The notes under the pieces were generated by a model. It was given only the letters and a program-made list of their open reading frames with translations. It was not told the DNA's origin and did not search any database. A program made the position numbers and the translations under genes. A stretch of 64,000 nucleotides of DNA, taken from assembly GCF_016925555.1 (NCBI RefSeq), contig NZ_CP070479.1, forward strand, positions 124,001-188,000, written 5' to 3'. Shown piece by piece: positions 11,532 to 22,238 of this stretch (its first letter is position 1; every line of letters begins with the position of its first letter). The stretch is from Mycoplasma tauri (lineage in GTDB: Bacteria > Bacillota_I > Bacilli_A > Mycoplasmatales > Metamycoplasmataceae).

Positions 11532-12659
11532 CTACGCTTTCGCTCTCATGAATAAGCCTTTTCATCCATTTTGTTTAATGCTTGCTCTCTTTTCTCCAAT
11601 AGCTTCTGCTCTTTTTGCGGCACCACCAATGCCTTTTGCAGTATTGCCACTATTAACACTTGTTCCAAATAATGCTGTAACGATTTCAGCAATTTCTTTA
11701 AATTTCATTGCAGTAGCTCCAAAAATAATTATCATCACAAGCGCTTCTGCTATTCAAATTTGAGTTGATAAACTCTTCATAACAAATTGATTTACTAATG
11801 AGAAAAATATACCCATTATTTGTAATCCAATTAAAAATATTCCGAGCGACATCATATTGCTTACATACTTGTCTTTTCAGACTCGCACTTTTTTACCATC
11901 ATCCAGTAATGATAATGGCAAAATAAATGGAAATATTACATATAGAAAGAAAGTTGGAAAGACTTTACCAATTGCATCAAAGCCTGCAAAGGTTAATGGG
12001 AAAGCAATTAAAATTGCACCTATACAAACTAATATCCCTTGTAATATAGCATTACTTTTTCCAACAATTTTTGCAATGCTTGCAAAACTAGTAAAACTTG
12101 TTGCATTACCATTTAAAATTGGAATAATTGAACCACCATCCACTAGCAAATTCTGTTTACCTTTTGCTTCTGGTGGATAAGACATATCAAAAATACTATT
12201 AGATAAATTTACCCCAAAATTTTGATTATTACCAGACACTAACTTAGTTAAATTATCAACTACAGTACTAAGTAACACTAACGACAATTGAAAAACTAAT
12301 AAAATCAATGCGCTCTTAACACTAAATACCAATGCTTTACGAATAATTTTTACACTTTCAACACTCTCACTAAAACTAAATTTAATAAATAAAATGCCAA
12401 ACATAATTATTCAAATAATAGAACTAACTATCATAAATCTATAAAAAGGCTCTGGTCCTTTCACTTCCATTATGCTCTGTCCAGGACTAAGCCCAAAAAG
12501 AACAAAATTTAATAATCTAAATGCACAAAAATCAACTATATAGAAAACTACACACAAAATAGTAAATAAAAGTCAAGCAAGCAAAACTAATAATATTCAA
12601 AAAACATATGCCGGTCCATATCTAAAAATATCAAAAAGATAAGTAAAGAAACTTGTCAT
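11532..12659 (-). CDS. Polytopic membrane protein, VirB6/TrbL-like
   Basis: 375 residues with at least six hydrophobic segments: about residues 10-55, 75-95, 105-130, 215-240, 245-265, 285-305 and 310-330. A hydrophilic loop (about 135-190) lies between the third and fourth. A basic C-terminal tail (MRAKA) ends just before traE. The size and topology fit the VirB6-like channel subunit (CDS16 in ICEA). It lies in a tight operon: the small membrane protein ends 43 bp upstream. Start ATG 12659 has a gaggata ribosome site. The family call rests on topology and gene order rather than on a motif. Confidence 0.72.
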
Positions 12660-12702
12660 TTATCCTCCTCACTAAAATAAATATCTTTTTTTATTAACAC
12701 AT

Positions 12703-12990
12703 CTATATGCTTGAAATTGAATTTGCTTGTATTCTAATCACAGCTTCAAAAATACCTCAACCAATACAAATTAAAATTAAGACAATACCTGCTCATAAAA
12801 TTTTTTGAGTATTTGCTTTTCTTCTCATTGGATCATCTTCACTTGCATTTCTAGTACCTGCTCAAATTGATAAAATTATTACTGCTAAAACAGCAACAAT
12901 TGCAAAAACTCCAAAAATCGACCTTCCAATAGTTTGGACATGATTACCTATTTCTGTAATACCTTCAACTTTAAAATCACTATTATTCAT
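12703..12990 (-). CDS. Small two-helix membrane protein, VirB2/pilin-like (CDS15-like)
   Basis: 95 residues with two hydrophobic helices (about 25-44 and 62-83) separated by a short charged loop (TRNASEDDPMRRKAN). This is the layout of VirB2/TrbC subunits, although those carry a cleaved signal and this protein has only a short polar N-terminus. Trp codons are TGA. It sits between the surface lipoprotein and the VirB6-like gene, which suggests a structural role in the transfer channel. The ribosome site is aaggagtgaaaaa. The pilin assignment is inference from size, topology and position. Confidence 0.68.
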
Positions 12991-13074
12991 TATTTTTTCA
13001 CTCCTTATCATTCAAAAAATAAACAAAAAAACTAATAAGAAAAGCATCTTATTAGTTAGATAAGTATTATGAAA

Positions 13075-14718
13075 TTACATTTCACCAGTTTTAATATTAG
13101 ATCCAAGTCTATTTGATCATACAGCTAATCAATTTAAAAACTTTTCTTTAGCTTTTTCTTTATAATCTTCGCTTTTAATAGTTTCACTGTTCATATCACT
13201 ATAATCAGTTAAACTCTCAAAATTAGAATCTTTATCTTTTAAAACTGTATTTAAAAAGAAGTTTATGTATTTATGTATTAAATTGTTATATCTAGAAGAC
13301 AATCCATGTAAGTAATTAAATAAATCACTTGGCAACTCTCAATCATTAGCAGCATAAGCAGGAATAACCATTTCATACAACAGTCTATAAGCTCAAGCAT
13401 ATGAATATTCATAATCATAAAGAACATTATTTATAGTAGGTGCAAACATATTTACATACGTTTTATTTCTTACACCATATTTTTCAATCTCTGCACCCAA
13501 TGTGCCGCTTATTCCTAGCACTTGAACTAAACTTTTTGCTAAATCATTCAGTCTATCCTTAAAATTCTCTCTAAAATCTTCATTAATTTCAGATCAATTC
13601 TTAAAGTTGCCGCTAATATATCCAACACCATCTAATAATTTTAAATAAGATAAATAAGCTCTGTTATATAAGGTATTTTGACTTGCTGCTCAAGTTTCAT
13701 AAAAAGGGAACATTGTAAAGAAATTTCATAATAGATACTCTTTTTGACCAAAAAATGAAGCATCAATTACATCTTTCTCTTTTTCTAAATAATCATAAAA
13801 ATTACCATTGCCATAAGCTTTAGCTATACCTCTTGTAAAAGCTAAATAATAAAGTTCATCTGCTTTACCAGAAACACTTTCTCTTTTTACCATTTGATTA
13901 AACAATGAATTAGGATCTTCCAACATTAATTCATATTTAGAAGCAGTAGCTTTTGTATTAACAAATGGAACATTTTCGAATACTTTTCCTTCATATCAAT
14001 TTTTTAAAAATGCATTAAAGTATCCTCTTGGAGTAACATCATAATATGGAATATAAATTTCTCTTACATTTTTTATTGCTTCAAGATCAAACTTAATATT
14101 TCCTTTTTCATCAACTCATCTTTTAATAAGTGTTTTTGTGTTTACATCACTACTAGGCTCTAAATAATGACTCATTTCTTTAATAAATTGCTTCTCAATT
14201 TCAGGTGATTCAAGCTTAAAATCATCTCTAAAATAATTTCTATTCAAATTATTTATTTGATACAAACTATGAACATCTACATTAAGTAAATCTTTAATAT
14301 CCTTTAACTCTTCACTATCTTGCTCATTCTTCACATGTGCATCAAGCGACATAAAAATTTTTGGTAAAAAATCATTGCTTGTTCACATATCTTTAGAATA
14401 CATTCATGGTTCATATTTCTTTTCATCATGTGCAACTTTTGCAAAATAGTAATAATTATTATCTTTCAAAAAATTTTTCTTATTTAAATGGGTATCTACT
14501 AAAACATAATCTTTATCAAATAATTCTTCAGCTGTTATTTCTTTTTCAACTTTACCAGAAGAATTGCTGCCTTCGCCAGTTTTGCCTACATTCCCAACAT
14601 CACTTCGTTTTCCAAATTGTAAATTCGAAGGTGAAAATCAACAACTAGTTAATGATAATGGTAACATTACACTTGCACTAGCTCCAGCCAACATTATTTT
14701 TTTAAACTTCTTTTTCAT
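13075..14718 (-). CDS. ICE surface lipoprotein (CDS14-like)
   Basis: 547-residue lipoprotein. The signal peptide is MKKKFKKIMLAGASASVM followed by LPLSLTSC with the lipobox Cys at about residue 27. The mature part is mostly soluble and rich in aromatic residues, and it stays in one frame with TGA Trp codons. In the M. agalactiae ICE a lipoprotein at this position (CDS14) is displayed on the donor surface and is needed for transfer. Here it follows a small membrane protein and precedes the VirB2-like gene, as in that element. No enzymatic motif is visible. Start ATG 14718 has an aaaggaaattatg ribosome site. Confidence 0.85.
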
Positions 14719-14753
14719 AATTTCCTTTACATTATAAATTATAATGTAAAAAC

Positions 14754-14993
14754 CTATCTATTATTTCTTAACCAACGCTTTCTTCTATATCATCAATATC
14801 CTGGGTAACCAAAGAAATAACAAAACCCTAAAAAAGCTGTAAAAAATCCTGCTTTATTTAAAAAATTCAAACTAACAAGACCTGCTGCATGCATTTTTGC
14901 AATAGCTAAATAACACAATGAGGTTAAAGGCGCTATAATCAACATACATCCTATATAAATGCCAAAAGATTTTCATGTTAGTCAAAAGGGCAT
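14754..14993 (-). CDS. Small ICE membrane protein (79 residues)
   Basis: Short protein with four TGA Trp codons (MPFWLTWKSF at the start, GYWWYRRKRW near the end). It has two hydrophobic helices (about residues 10-32 and 44-62) and a basic Arg-rich C-terminus, so both ends are probably cytoplasmic. A strong ribosome site, AGGAGA, lies 5-6 bp before the ATG at 14993. It sits 15 bp after the preceding gene and 36 bp before the lipoprotein start. It is likely a small component of the transfer apparatus; no family is recognised. Confidence 0.7.
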
Positions 14994-15008
14994 GTTATCT
15001 CCTATTAA

Positions 15009-15740
15009 TTACTTCATTTTATTAATATTTTTATTAATTTTATATTCTTTATTTTCTTTACTAATTTTTTCTTTTTCTGCTTTTATATTTTTTTCATCAA
15101 AAGCATTTTTAGTATTCTTATCACTTTCTATTTTACTATTTTTATTCTCTAAACTATTGATATCCTTCACTAGCTCATTCATTTTTTCATCTTTAATATC
15201 AATATCTTTAGCCACTTCTTTTGAAATATTATTTTTTTCTAAAAACGAATCAATTTTTTTGTTTTTAATCTTTTTAAGAGAATACATAGTAAGCAACCCA
15301 TAAGGGAATCCTAGAAAATAACTAACAGGCAAGCTTACTGCAAAAATTAATAATTTCTTTGTTCTTTCGCTTGAAAATATTTTCTTAAAGATTGATGTTC
15401 TTTTTTCTTGTTTCTTACTATTTTCTTCCCTCTTCTTTACTTCTTCGCTATTTTCTTGCTTCGTTTTTAATGTTTCTTCATTGTCTTCCTTTGCTTCTTC
15501 TTTATTTTCTTGCTTTTCTTTTAAAGCTTCCTCTTCATCCTCATCTTCTTTTTTCTTGTTTTTAATTTTTGCTTCATTAAAGTATTCTTTATCAAAATCT
15601 AAAACAAGACCATTTTGTGGATTATAAGTTAAATAAGAAACATTTCCTTCATGATGAATTGGAATTGAAAAACTTTTATTTTTCTGAAACTCACTAATTG
15701 CTTCTTTAATTATTTTTTCATCATTTTTTTCTATATTCAT
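15009..15740 (-). CDS. Charged coiled-coil ICE protein with central membrane segment
   Basis: 243 residues. The N-terminal 60 residues look globular (SIPIHHEGNVSYLTYNPQNG). Residues 60-115 are a low-complexity Glu/Lys coiled coil with imperfect repeats (KEKQENKEEAKEDNEE / KTKQENSEEVKKREEN). One hydrophobic segment follows at about 130-152, then a second helical charged region. Near the end it contains TKNAFDEKNI, a motif also present in the preceding gene (TKNAFDINEI). Function unknown. Its position in the operon suggests a membrane-linked scaffold of the transfer machine. Confidence 0.72.
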   Translation of the reverse strand: MNIEKNDEKIIKEAISEFQKNKSFSIPIHHEGNVSYLTYNPQNGLVLDFDKEYFNEAKIKNKKKEDEDEEEALKEKQENKEEAKEDNEETLKTKQENSEEVKKREENSKKQEKRTSIFKKIFSSERTKKLLIFAVSLPVSYFLGFPYGLLTMYSLKKIKNKKIDSFLEKNNISKEVAKDIDIKDEKMNELVKDINSLENKNSKIESDKNTKNAFDEKNIKAEKEKISKENKEYKINKNINKMK

Positions 15741-15867
15741 TTCATTTCCTTTTTATAATCACTAGACTATTTAAAGATTCAGTTTTATTATTTTTAATAT
15801 ATCTTTTTTAATTACTCAATTATTCGATTATATTCTTCTAAATCATTCAAGTATATATTCAAATTTT

Positions 15868-16578
15868 TTATAATTTTCTTTTTTCAACATTCAAATTATT
15901 TTCATTTTGATTTTTGGCTTTTTCAATCTCATTAATATCAAAAGCATTTTTTGTAACTGTTTTATTTGTAAATTCTTGATTTTTTGCTGTGATGTGTTCT
16001 TCTTTATTGTCAATTAGATTTTTTTGTTGTTGCTCTTGTTCTGTGTAGCTTAGATTATTATCTTTCATAAAACTGTTTAAATCTGCAATGAATTCATCTT
16101 TATCTTTGTAATCAACTTGTAAATAAGGTTCTAATTGTTCAAACATTTTTTCTCTGATTATTTCTTGATGAGCTCATTCTGGTTTAAAGCCTTCCATACT
16201 CCCAAATTTGTCTTTTCACAAATCAAGTGTATCTTCTAGTCCGTAACCATAAACTATTCGTAAATTTATTTCTGCTTTTCAAAAAACTTTTTGACTAATA
16301 TTTTCAGATGCTATTTCAACAACATCAGACAATCCGTTAATTTCTTGAGCATTGATATTCTCTACAATTTCATCATAACTTTCAGCAATCAAATCTAAGC
16401 TTAAGCCTTCAATTGATATTTCTGCGTATGGTTTTGCATAATTTCTAAAAATGCTATTTAAAACACTAAATTCAGTTTCAGGATAATAATTTTGTCCTGC
16501 ATCTTTTAAGATTGCTTCTTTTTCGTGTTGAAGAAATTCAATCATATTATCAATTAATTTAAGAGCTTTATTTTCCAT
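15868..16578 (-). CDS. Hypothetical ICE protein (236 residues)
   Basis: Soluble, acidic protein read through TGA Trp codons (first at 16279-16281). Residues 1-100 include a predicted helical block (LIDNMIEFLQHEKEAIL). The C-terminal 70 residues are Gln/Asn/Lys-rich and contain TKNAFDINEIEKAKNQ, echoing the end of the neighbouring gene. No signal peptide, membrane helix or catalytic motif was found. Start ATG 16578 lies 11 bp after the methyltransferase stop with an aaggagtaaacc ribosome site, so it belongs to the same operon. Function not recognised. Confidence 0.7.
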
Positions 16579-16589
16579 AGGTTTACTCC

Positions 16590-17492
16590 TTACTCTTTTG
16601 ATAAATTAAAACTAATAAAAATTGTTTTTATAAGATCTGCTGGTATATACGATATCATTGCTGCTTCTTTTGATTGAAAATTACCAATACTTTTATATCT
16701 ATAATTTTTTAATGAAGGAAGTAATCTATCACCAATTAACATTTTTGATATTAATACATTATTTTTATATATTTCCTTATACCCATCTTTTTTAATAGTT
16801 TTTAAGTTGTTTTTATTTTTCAAATTTAAATAAACATTTGACAAAAATATTGTTGGTTTTGCTTGTAAATATCCGTATTCCCCATAGTAAGTTTTGTTAA
16901 ATATAAAATCAGCTTTATAAAAGTCTTTTCTGTTATATTGAATGAACTTTCACATTAATGAGCCTTTTGGATTTTCTATATATCAATATTTAGGTTTAAA
17001 TTCCTTAATAATATCAATTGTGTTATTAATACAGTTTTCACCAAGTCGTTTAATAAATAATTGTTTGTTTGCATCAAAGTTTCTAGTAAAGCCATTTTTT
17101 AAATTATTAAAATCATCAATTGATCTTTCCTTTAAAGCTGTTTTTGAGTTATCTTGATACTCTCAAAAACAAGTTCCACCGCCTTTTAGGCTTAAAATTG
17201 AACTAAAAGATTGACAAAGTGGTGAAGCAGCAATTATGTCAGGTTTTGGAAACTTGCTAAAATATTCTTTTAAAGTTGTGATATCAAGCGATAAATCAAT
17301 AATATGTTGGTTTTCGTGATATTTTTCAGGATATAGATCAAATGTATATATTTCATAATTTGGATTGTCTTTTAATGCCTTATAAACACTATTCTGACCT
17401 CCGCCAAATAGATCTCAAACTATTATTTTGATTTGTTTATATTTAATGCTTTTTTCAATTTCTATTTCTAATTCATTATTATTGTTTTTCAT
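16590..17492 (-). CDS. C5-type DNA (cytosine) methyltransferase, ICE-borne
   Basis: 300-residue single-chain enzyme predicted to transfer a methyl group from SAM to cytosine C5. Visible motifs in order: motif I WDLFGGGQNS (about 26-35), motif IV ASPLCQSFSS with the catalytic Cys at about 93, motif VI YIENPKGS (about 171-178) and GYLQAKPTIFLSN further on. The ENP variant of ENV is typical of phage-type C5 enzymes. No restriction endonuclease lies nearby, so it appears to be an orphan methylase, plausibly protecting the element when it enters a new host. TGA Trp codons are used. It follows SSB directly; start ATG 17492 overlaps the SSB stop region. Confidence 0.85.
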
Positions 17493-17500
17493 AAAATTTA

Positions 17501-17974
17501 TTAATCATCAAGATCATCAAGCTCACTAAAATCAAATGACAGTATAGAGTTATTTTCATTTTTATCAATATCATTTTTTAAATCATTTTGATTATTAAAA
17601 TTAAATGACATTGTTTCTCTATCTTCTAATTTTCCATCTTTTGATTTTTCTTCTATTTCTTTTGAAGATCCTAGTACTAAATTTGAAGCTATGACATTCA
17701 TTTTAGAAATAATTTCATCATTTTTGTTTTTATATTTGTTCACACTAAGTTTTCCAATAACCTCAACTTTATTTCCTTTTTTAAGATGATTTTTTACTAG
17801 TGAAACTTGTTCATCAAATATAGTAATTTCTATAAATTCAGCTTGTTTTTGACCATATTCATTTACAGCAATTAAAAATTTCAATAATTTACCAATACTA
17901 TTGTCTTTCTTCTTATATTCAATTTCAAAATATTTTTCACTTGCAAGTCTTCCAGATAATATAACTTTATTCAT
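17501..17974 (-). CDS. ssb: Single-stranded DNA-binding protein, ICE copy
   Basis: 157 residues. The OB-fold occupies about residues 1-100 (MNKVILSGRLASE...FIEITIFDEQ...KGNKVEVIGKLS...). A disordered Asn/Lys/Asp linker follows, ending in the acidic tip SELDDLDD that in SSB proteins recruits partner enzymes. It would coat the single strand made during conjugative transfer or ICE replication and is additional to the chromosomal SSB expected elsewhere. Its start overlaps the end of the frameshifted small gene upstream (AATGAATAA), indicating coupling. Start ATG 17974. Confidence 0.88.
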   Translation of the reverse strand: MNKVILSGRLASEKYFEIEYKKKDNSIGKLLKFLIAVNEYGQKQAEFIEITIFDEQVSLVKNHLKKGNKVEVIGKLSVNKYKNKNDEIISKMNVIASNLVLGSSKEIEEKSKDGKLEDRETMSFNFNNQNDLKNDIDKNENNSILSFDFSELDDLDD

Positions 17975-18187
17975 TATTACCTTCTTTTGTATCTGCTTTT
18001 TTATTTAAAGGTTTTCTCAATCACTTTACAATTTCCACTCTTTCAATTTGTATATATTCATACTTATCTTTTTTTAAAAATCATTTGCTTTTTTAACAGC
18101 ATCTTCATATTTAATAGCTGAGGATAAAGATTTTGTAATTGAATTTTTTCTAGCCCTTAATCTATAAAATCTTCTAATTTTTTTCAT
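17967..18187 (-). pseudogene. Small ICE gene interrupted by a frameshift
   Basis: ATG at 18187 overlaps the TraG stop and gives a 37-residue basic peptide (MKKIRRFYRLRARKNS...) ending at TAA 18074-18076. Adding one T to the run at 18077-18080 lets the frame continue with KKDKYEYIQIERVEIVKW and on to a TAA at 17967-17969, which overlaps the SSB start in the usual coupled way. The overlaps on both sides argue that the original gene was about 73 residues long. Function unknown; the N-terminus is strongly basic. Confidence 0.6.
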
Positions 18188-20369
18188 ATTTCCTTTTACT
18201 CTTAAATTCATCAATACATTTACTTATAATAGGAATAATGTCATTTATTGATTTATCTATTTTATCTATGTCAGCACCTTTTAATGCTTCCCTTAATTCC
18301 TTTCAAGCAGCACATAAATCTTTTCAAGATATAATTTTGCTTTTGTTTTTAGATAGAGAGATTATTGCTTTTTTAATAAAATCAATATTTTCATTACGCC
18401 ATTTAATTAATTTTTCATCTTTTGATTTTTCTTCTAGCTTGTCTACTTTTTTAATTGCTTTTTCTAATTCTTTTTCTTCATCCCTTTTCTTTCCACTTGG
18501 TAATTCTTTATAGTCTCAAACTTCATTATCATCACCAGTAGATATCTCATTACACTCATATTTAAATCCATCATTTGAAAAATATTTATAGGCTAAAAGT
18601 GTTTTTAATATCATAGGCTTGTAACCAACTTTTTGGATAATTACATAATTTTTTTCTTTTGCTTTTATTTCACTTACTGACATTAAAGGTTTTTCTTCCT
18701 TGCTTTCACTTTCAGAAAAAGATCCACCTTTATCTCTAAAATTAGTACTCTTTGAAGAACTACGCTTTACAACTTCTTTTTTTCCTAATGACTCAGATAA
18801 TTCCTTTAAAGTTTGTTCATCATTGCTATTCAAAAAATAAGTAAATTGTAAGTTAGACCTTATAACTTTATCTGCGGCATTATTGGTGCTGCTGTTATAT
18901 TTTTTTAATTGATTGTAATCTTGGAGTACTAATTGAAAAAATACATTTCTGCTTCTTGATATTGTAATTTTGTTATCTAAATTAATAATTGGAGGCAAGT
19001 TTCCTGCTTCATCTAACATAAAGAAAAACTTTCTATTTAACTTTAGGTTTTCTGTTTCATTTGCTTCATTAATTAATGCTTGATATGTTTGATCAATCAA
19101 CATGCTAACTAAAAAATGATTAGATGGCTTATGGTCTGGGTAATGAACAAATATAGCAACTGGAGAATTTTCTTTTGCGATTTTTGATAAATCAAAAGAA
19201 TATGAAGATTTAATAACTTTTTTAATAAATTCATCCTGTGTAAATATATTTAAAGCACTTATAGCATTTGAAAATATACCGCTAAGTGTCTCTGGCACAA
19301 TTGAAATAATTGATTCAATATCTTTATATAATTCTTTTCAATAGTAATAATCATTAGATGCATTTATACGTGAAATTGCTATTCAATTTTCATTATTATT
19401 TCATGCTTTTTGATTACACATACTGGCAACAGTAATTAAGTTAAAATGTTTTTGTTCAATCAAATCAGGACGTTCCATAGATGCAAATAATAAAAACTTA
19501 ACAATTGTTCTAATTAGCAATTTTGCATTTTTAGTTCACATATCATCCGTTTTTTCACCTCATGGCAATTGTTCAATAACATTATTTATTTCACTAATAG
19601 CATTATTAACACTATCATTATTAAATTTATAACTAGCATCAGATTTATGTGCCAAATAATATGCATATGCTAATGGATTTCAACCAACACTATTTTTAAC
19701 ATCGCTAAAATCAACAGCATAAATTTTATAATCCATATCCTTCAATTTTTGACCAACCATTTTTATAATTTCCTTTTTTGGATCAGAAATCAAAAATGAA
19801 GCTCTATTTGAAAATCTAAGATGGGAATTGTAAATAATATTTGGAACTAGTATTCTTTGTGTTTTACCACTGCCAACACCACCTAACACAACACTATTAA
19901 TATCAGAATCGGGTTCATTAATTCACCATTTATTTAATTTTTTATTAAATTTCAATAATCAATTTGGATTGTTTTCATTTTTAGAACTTTTAGAACTAAC
20001 TAAAAATTTATTGTTAAATTCTGACAAAGAAACGCCAGAAAAATCAATTTCATTTCTATATCAATTATTACTTTTATCTTTTTTATAAAAAAGTAATATT
20101 TTTCTCTTAAAGAAAGAAAACAAAATAAGAACGGTTGTAGAAGCTAAAAATAATAATTCAAGGATAATGAAGAACATTTTAAATCTAGACACGCTTATAA
20201 ATGTTTCTTTTACATATGAACTAATACCATTAATTTTTAATTCACTATATCTAAATATATTAAATAAACTAGCTATTAAACAAAAACCAACAATATTTAT
20301 GAGAATCAAACAAAGAATTTTAAGAATAACAGAAACAACTTTTTTATTCACTTCTATTTTCCTTTTCAC
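18174..20369 (-). CDS. traG: TraG/VirD4-family coupling protein
   Basis: 731-residue membrane ATPase that brings the relaxase-DNA complex to the transfer channel. Two N-terminal membrane helices (about residues 11-38 and 64-86) are followed by Walker A GGVGSGKTQR (about 163-172), conserved SDPKKEI, Walker B FFFMLDEAGNLPP (about 448-460) and a QDYNQL segment, all classical for TraG/VirD4. The C-terminal 150 residues are charged and probably bind substrate. One frame throughout with TGA Trp codons. Start ATG 20369 overlaps the preceding membrane-protein gene by 26 bp. It corresponds to CDS5 of the M. agalactiae element. Confidence 0.93.
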
Positions 20370-20850
20370 ATAAAATATTTAATTCATTTTTAATGCAAAG
20401 CACTTTACTACTTATGTCAATCTCTAAATCAAAAATCATTAAACATTTATTAATAATTTCAAGGTAACCATAAACATTTAAATTTTTATCTTTCACATAT
20501 TTCTTATCAATTTTGTATTTAAATCTCGTTTTATAAATCATCAATAAAACAGCATGTGCCAAAATATTAAAAACCAATAAAAGTATCAATATCAGTGAAA
20601 ATAATGAAAAAGAATAATTATTAATGTATCTTGCAGAAACAAAAATGATAGATTCAAACAATATTAAAATTAAGCAGCTTATAAGAAATGAAAAAATAAT
20701 TCGCATTTTTGTTTTTTCTCTATTTACTAATATTTTTTTATTTTTTAAACCTAAAAGTCCATTTTTTATTTCCCTTGCATCTTTACTTTTAATCAATCTA
20801 TCAATAATTTTTTGAATATTACATTTTTGAATATTTAATGAAGTTTTCAT
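20344..20850 (-). CDS. ICE membrane protein (168 residues)
   Basis: Two hydrophobic helices (about residues 49-72 and 80-107) with a basic N-terminal cytoplasmic part (KSKDAREIKNGLLGLKNKK) and a 60-residue C-terminal domain. It overlaps the relaxase gene (start ATG 20850 inside the relaxase frame, TTGGGAGAATATG) and the traG start, so the three genes are translationally coupled. The position between relaxase and coupling protein suggests a helper of the relaxosome-channel junction; no known family is recognised. Confidence 0.72.
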   Translation of the reverse strand: MKTSLNIQKCNIQKIIDRLIKSKDAREIKNGLLGLKNKKILVNREKTKMRIIFSFLISCLILILFESIIFVSARYINNYSFSLFSLILILLLVFNILAHAVLLMIYKTRFKYKIDKKYVKDKNLNVYGYLEIINKCLMIFDLEIDISSKVLCIKNELNILCEKENRSE

Positions 20851-22021
20851 ATTCTCCCAACGTCCTTAATGCAAAAATCTTTTCAGCTCTTTTAATTAAT
20901 TTTTTATATTCTCAATCATCAGTGTAAAAGGTAGATAAAAAAGCAGCAAAAGATCTATGACTTTTAAAACTTTCTTTATTACTTAAAGCAGCCTTTATAA
21001 TCCTGTTTCCTTTTTGATACTCATATTCCATTTTTTCTTTTTTAAGAAGAATATCGATTCTATTTTTTAAATATTTACTCTCAGTAGTATTTTTAAACTT
21101 TATTAACTCATTAACTGTTTTGTTATATTCATCTATTCTCTTTTTATATTCAGGATCAAATTCATAAAGAAATGAATCTATTTCACTAACAGCGTCTTTT
21201 ACATCTCAACTAGCTAATTTATAAGATTTATTATTTTTATTTTTCATTTCTTTTTCAATCAATTTACAACAAGATAAAAAAGTTTTCAGTTTTTGTTTTT
21301 TAATACTGTTAAATGACTCATCAATATTTTTAGTTACTATTTTTTTAGCATTTCACGTTTCACTAATTAATTTTTGTAAAATCAAGGACTCTTTATTTTC
21401 TTTTAATTTATTAGCAATCTTAAAACCAAAATTTTGTATATCATTAAGCTTAATTTTTTTACCTTTTCTCAAATTTTCTTTTTCATAAAAAAAATAATGA
21501 ATATGAGGATTTGAAGTATTTCCATGAATAGTAAAATATGCATTTAAATTATTTATTTCAAATCCAGACTTTTTTAAAAAATGTTCAAACTCATCTTTAA
21601 TTAATTTGATTCAATCATTCTTAGTCAAAATATTTCCTTCAAGACCAAGCTGTCCTAAATTCAGAAAGCCTTCATAAACAGTATTTTCATTTTTAAATAA
21701 TTCAGACTTAATTTTTTTAATGTTTAAGTCTTTTACTTTTTCATCAAACAAAGAATATATACCAGAAGAAGGATTTTTTTGATTTTTCTTTAAATGATTA
21801 AAATATCATTCCTGTTTCTCTGCCATTGTCATAGAAATCATTATTTCCTTTATGCTTGAATTATCGACTTCACTAAAAGAAACACACTTATCATTTCTTG
21901 TTATATAATCAACCATTTTTCCACTTTTAATCCAGTCATAAAAATCATGAACATTTCCTGATTTAGTTTTATAGCCTCCATTTTTATCAACAAAATGTAT
22001 ATCAAATATTACTCTATCTAT
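20819..22021 (-). CDS. Putative conjugative relaxase (MobL-like), probable ATA start
   Basis: 400-residue soluble protein. Residues about 163-180 read FTIHGNTSNPHIHYFF, giving the HxH (H173, H175) of HUH-type and MobL relaxases that bind metal next to the nicking tyrosine; several Tyr lie in the N-terminal third. The rest is Lys-rich and helical. It lies directly upstream of the coupling-protein module, as expected for the nickase. The frame upstream of the ATA codon at 22019-22021 closes at a TAG, and a GGAGG lies 5 nt before that ATA with no ATG for about 40 codons, so an ATA start is inferred. Family assignment rests on the HxH context and gene order. Confidence 0.66.
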
Positions 22022-22238
22022 AAAACCCTCCTATACTTTCATTCATTACATTCATGAATTTTATGAACCAAATTTTGGACTATTTTTTTACTTGTTAAAT
22101 TTTGCATACATAAAATATTTATAAAAATCAAAAAATTTATAAGCAAAACATTTATGGAATGAAAAAACCATAAACAGTATTTTTATTTTTGTGTAAGTGG
22201 CATGCATTCATTACATTCCCACTTCAAAAACAAAACAA
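22022..22238. other. ICE intergenic region with repeats; candidate oriT
   Basis: 217 bp between the first ICE gene and the relaxase. It contains CATTCATTACATTC twice in direct orientation (about 22040-22053 and 22205-22218), a hairpin TTTATGG...CCATAAA (22151-22174) and an inverted repeat AAGTGG (22195-22200) / CCACTT (22219-22224) with a GCATGC palindrome inside. Relaxase-adjacent inverted repeats of this sort are typical nic regions, so this is a candidate origin of transfer, not a demonstrated one. Confidence 0.42.

Noticed and set aside
14959-15303. Plus-strand hydrophobic frame of 114 residues
   Set aside because: Antisense of the Lys/Glu-rich coiled-coil gene; hydrophobicity is the mirror of AAA/GAA codons.
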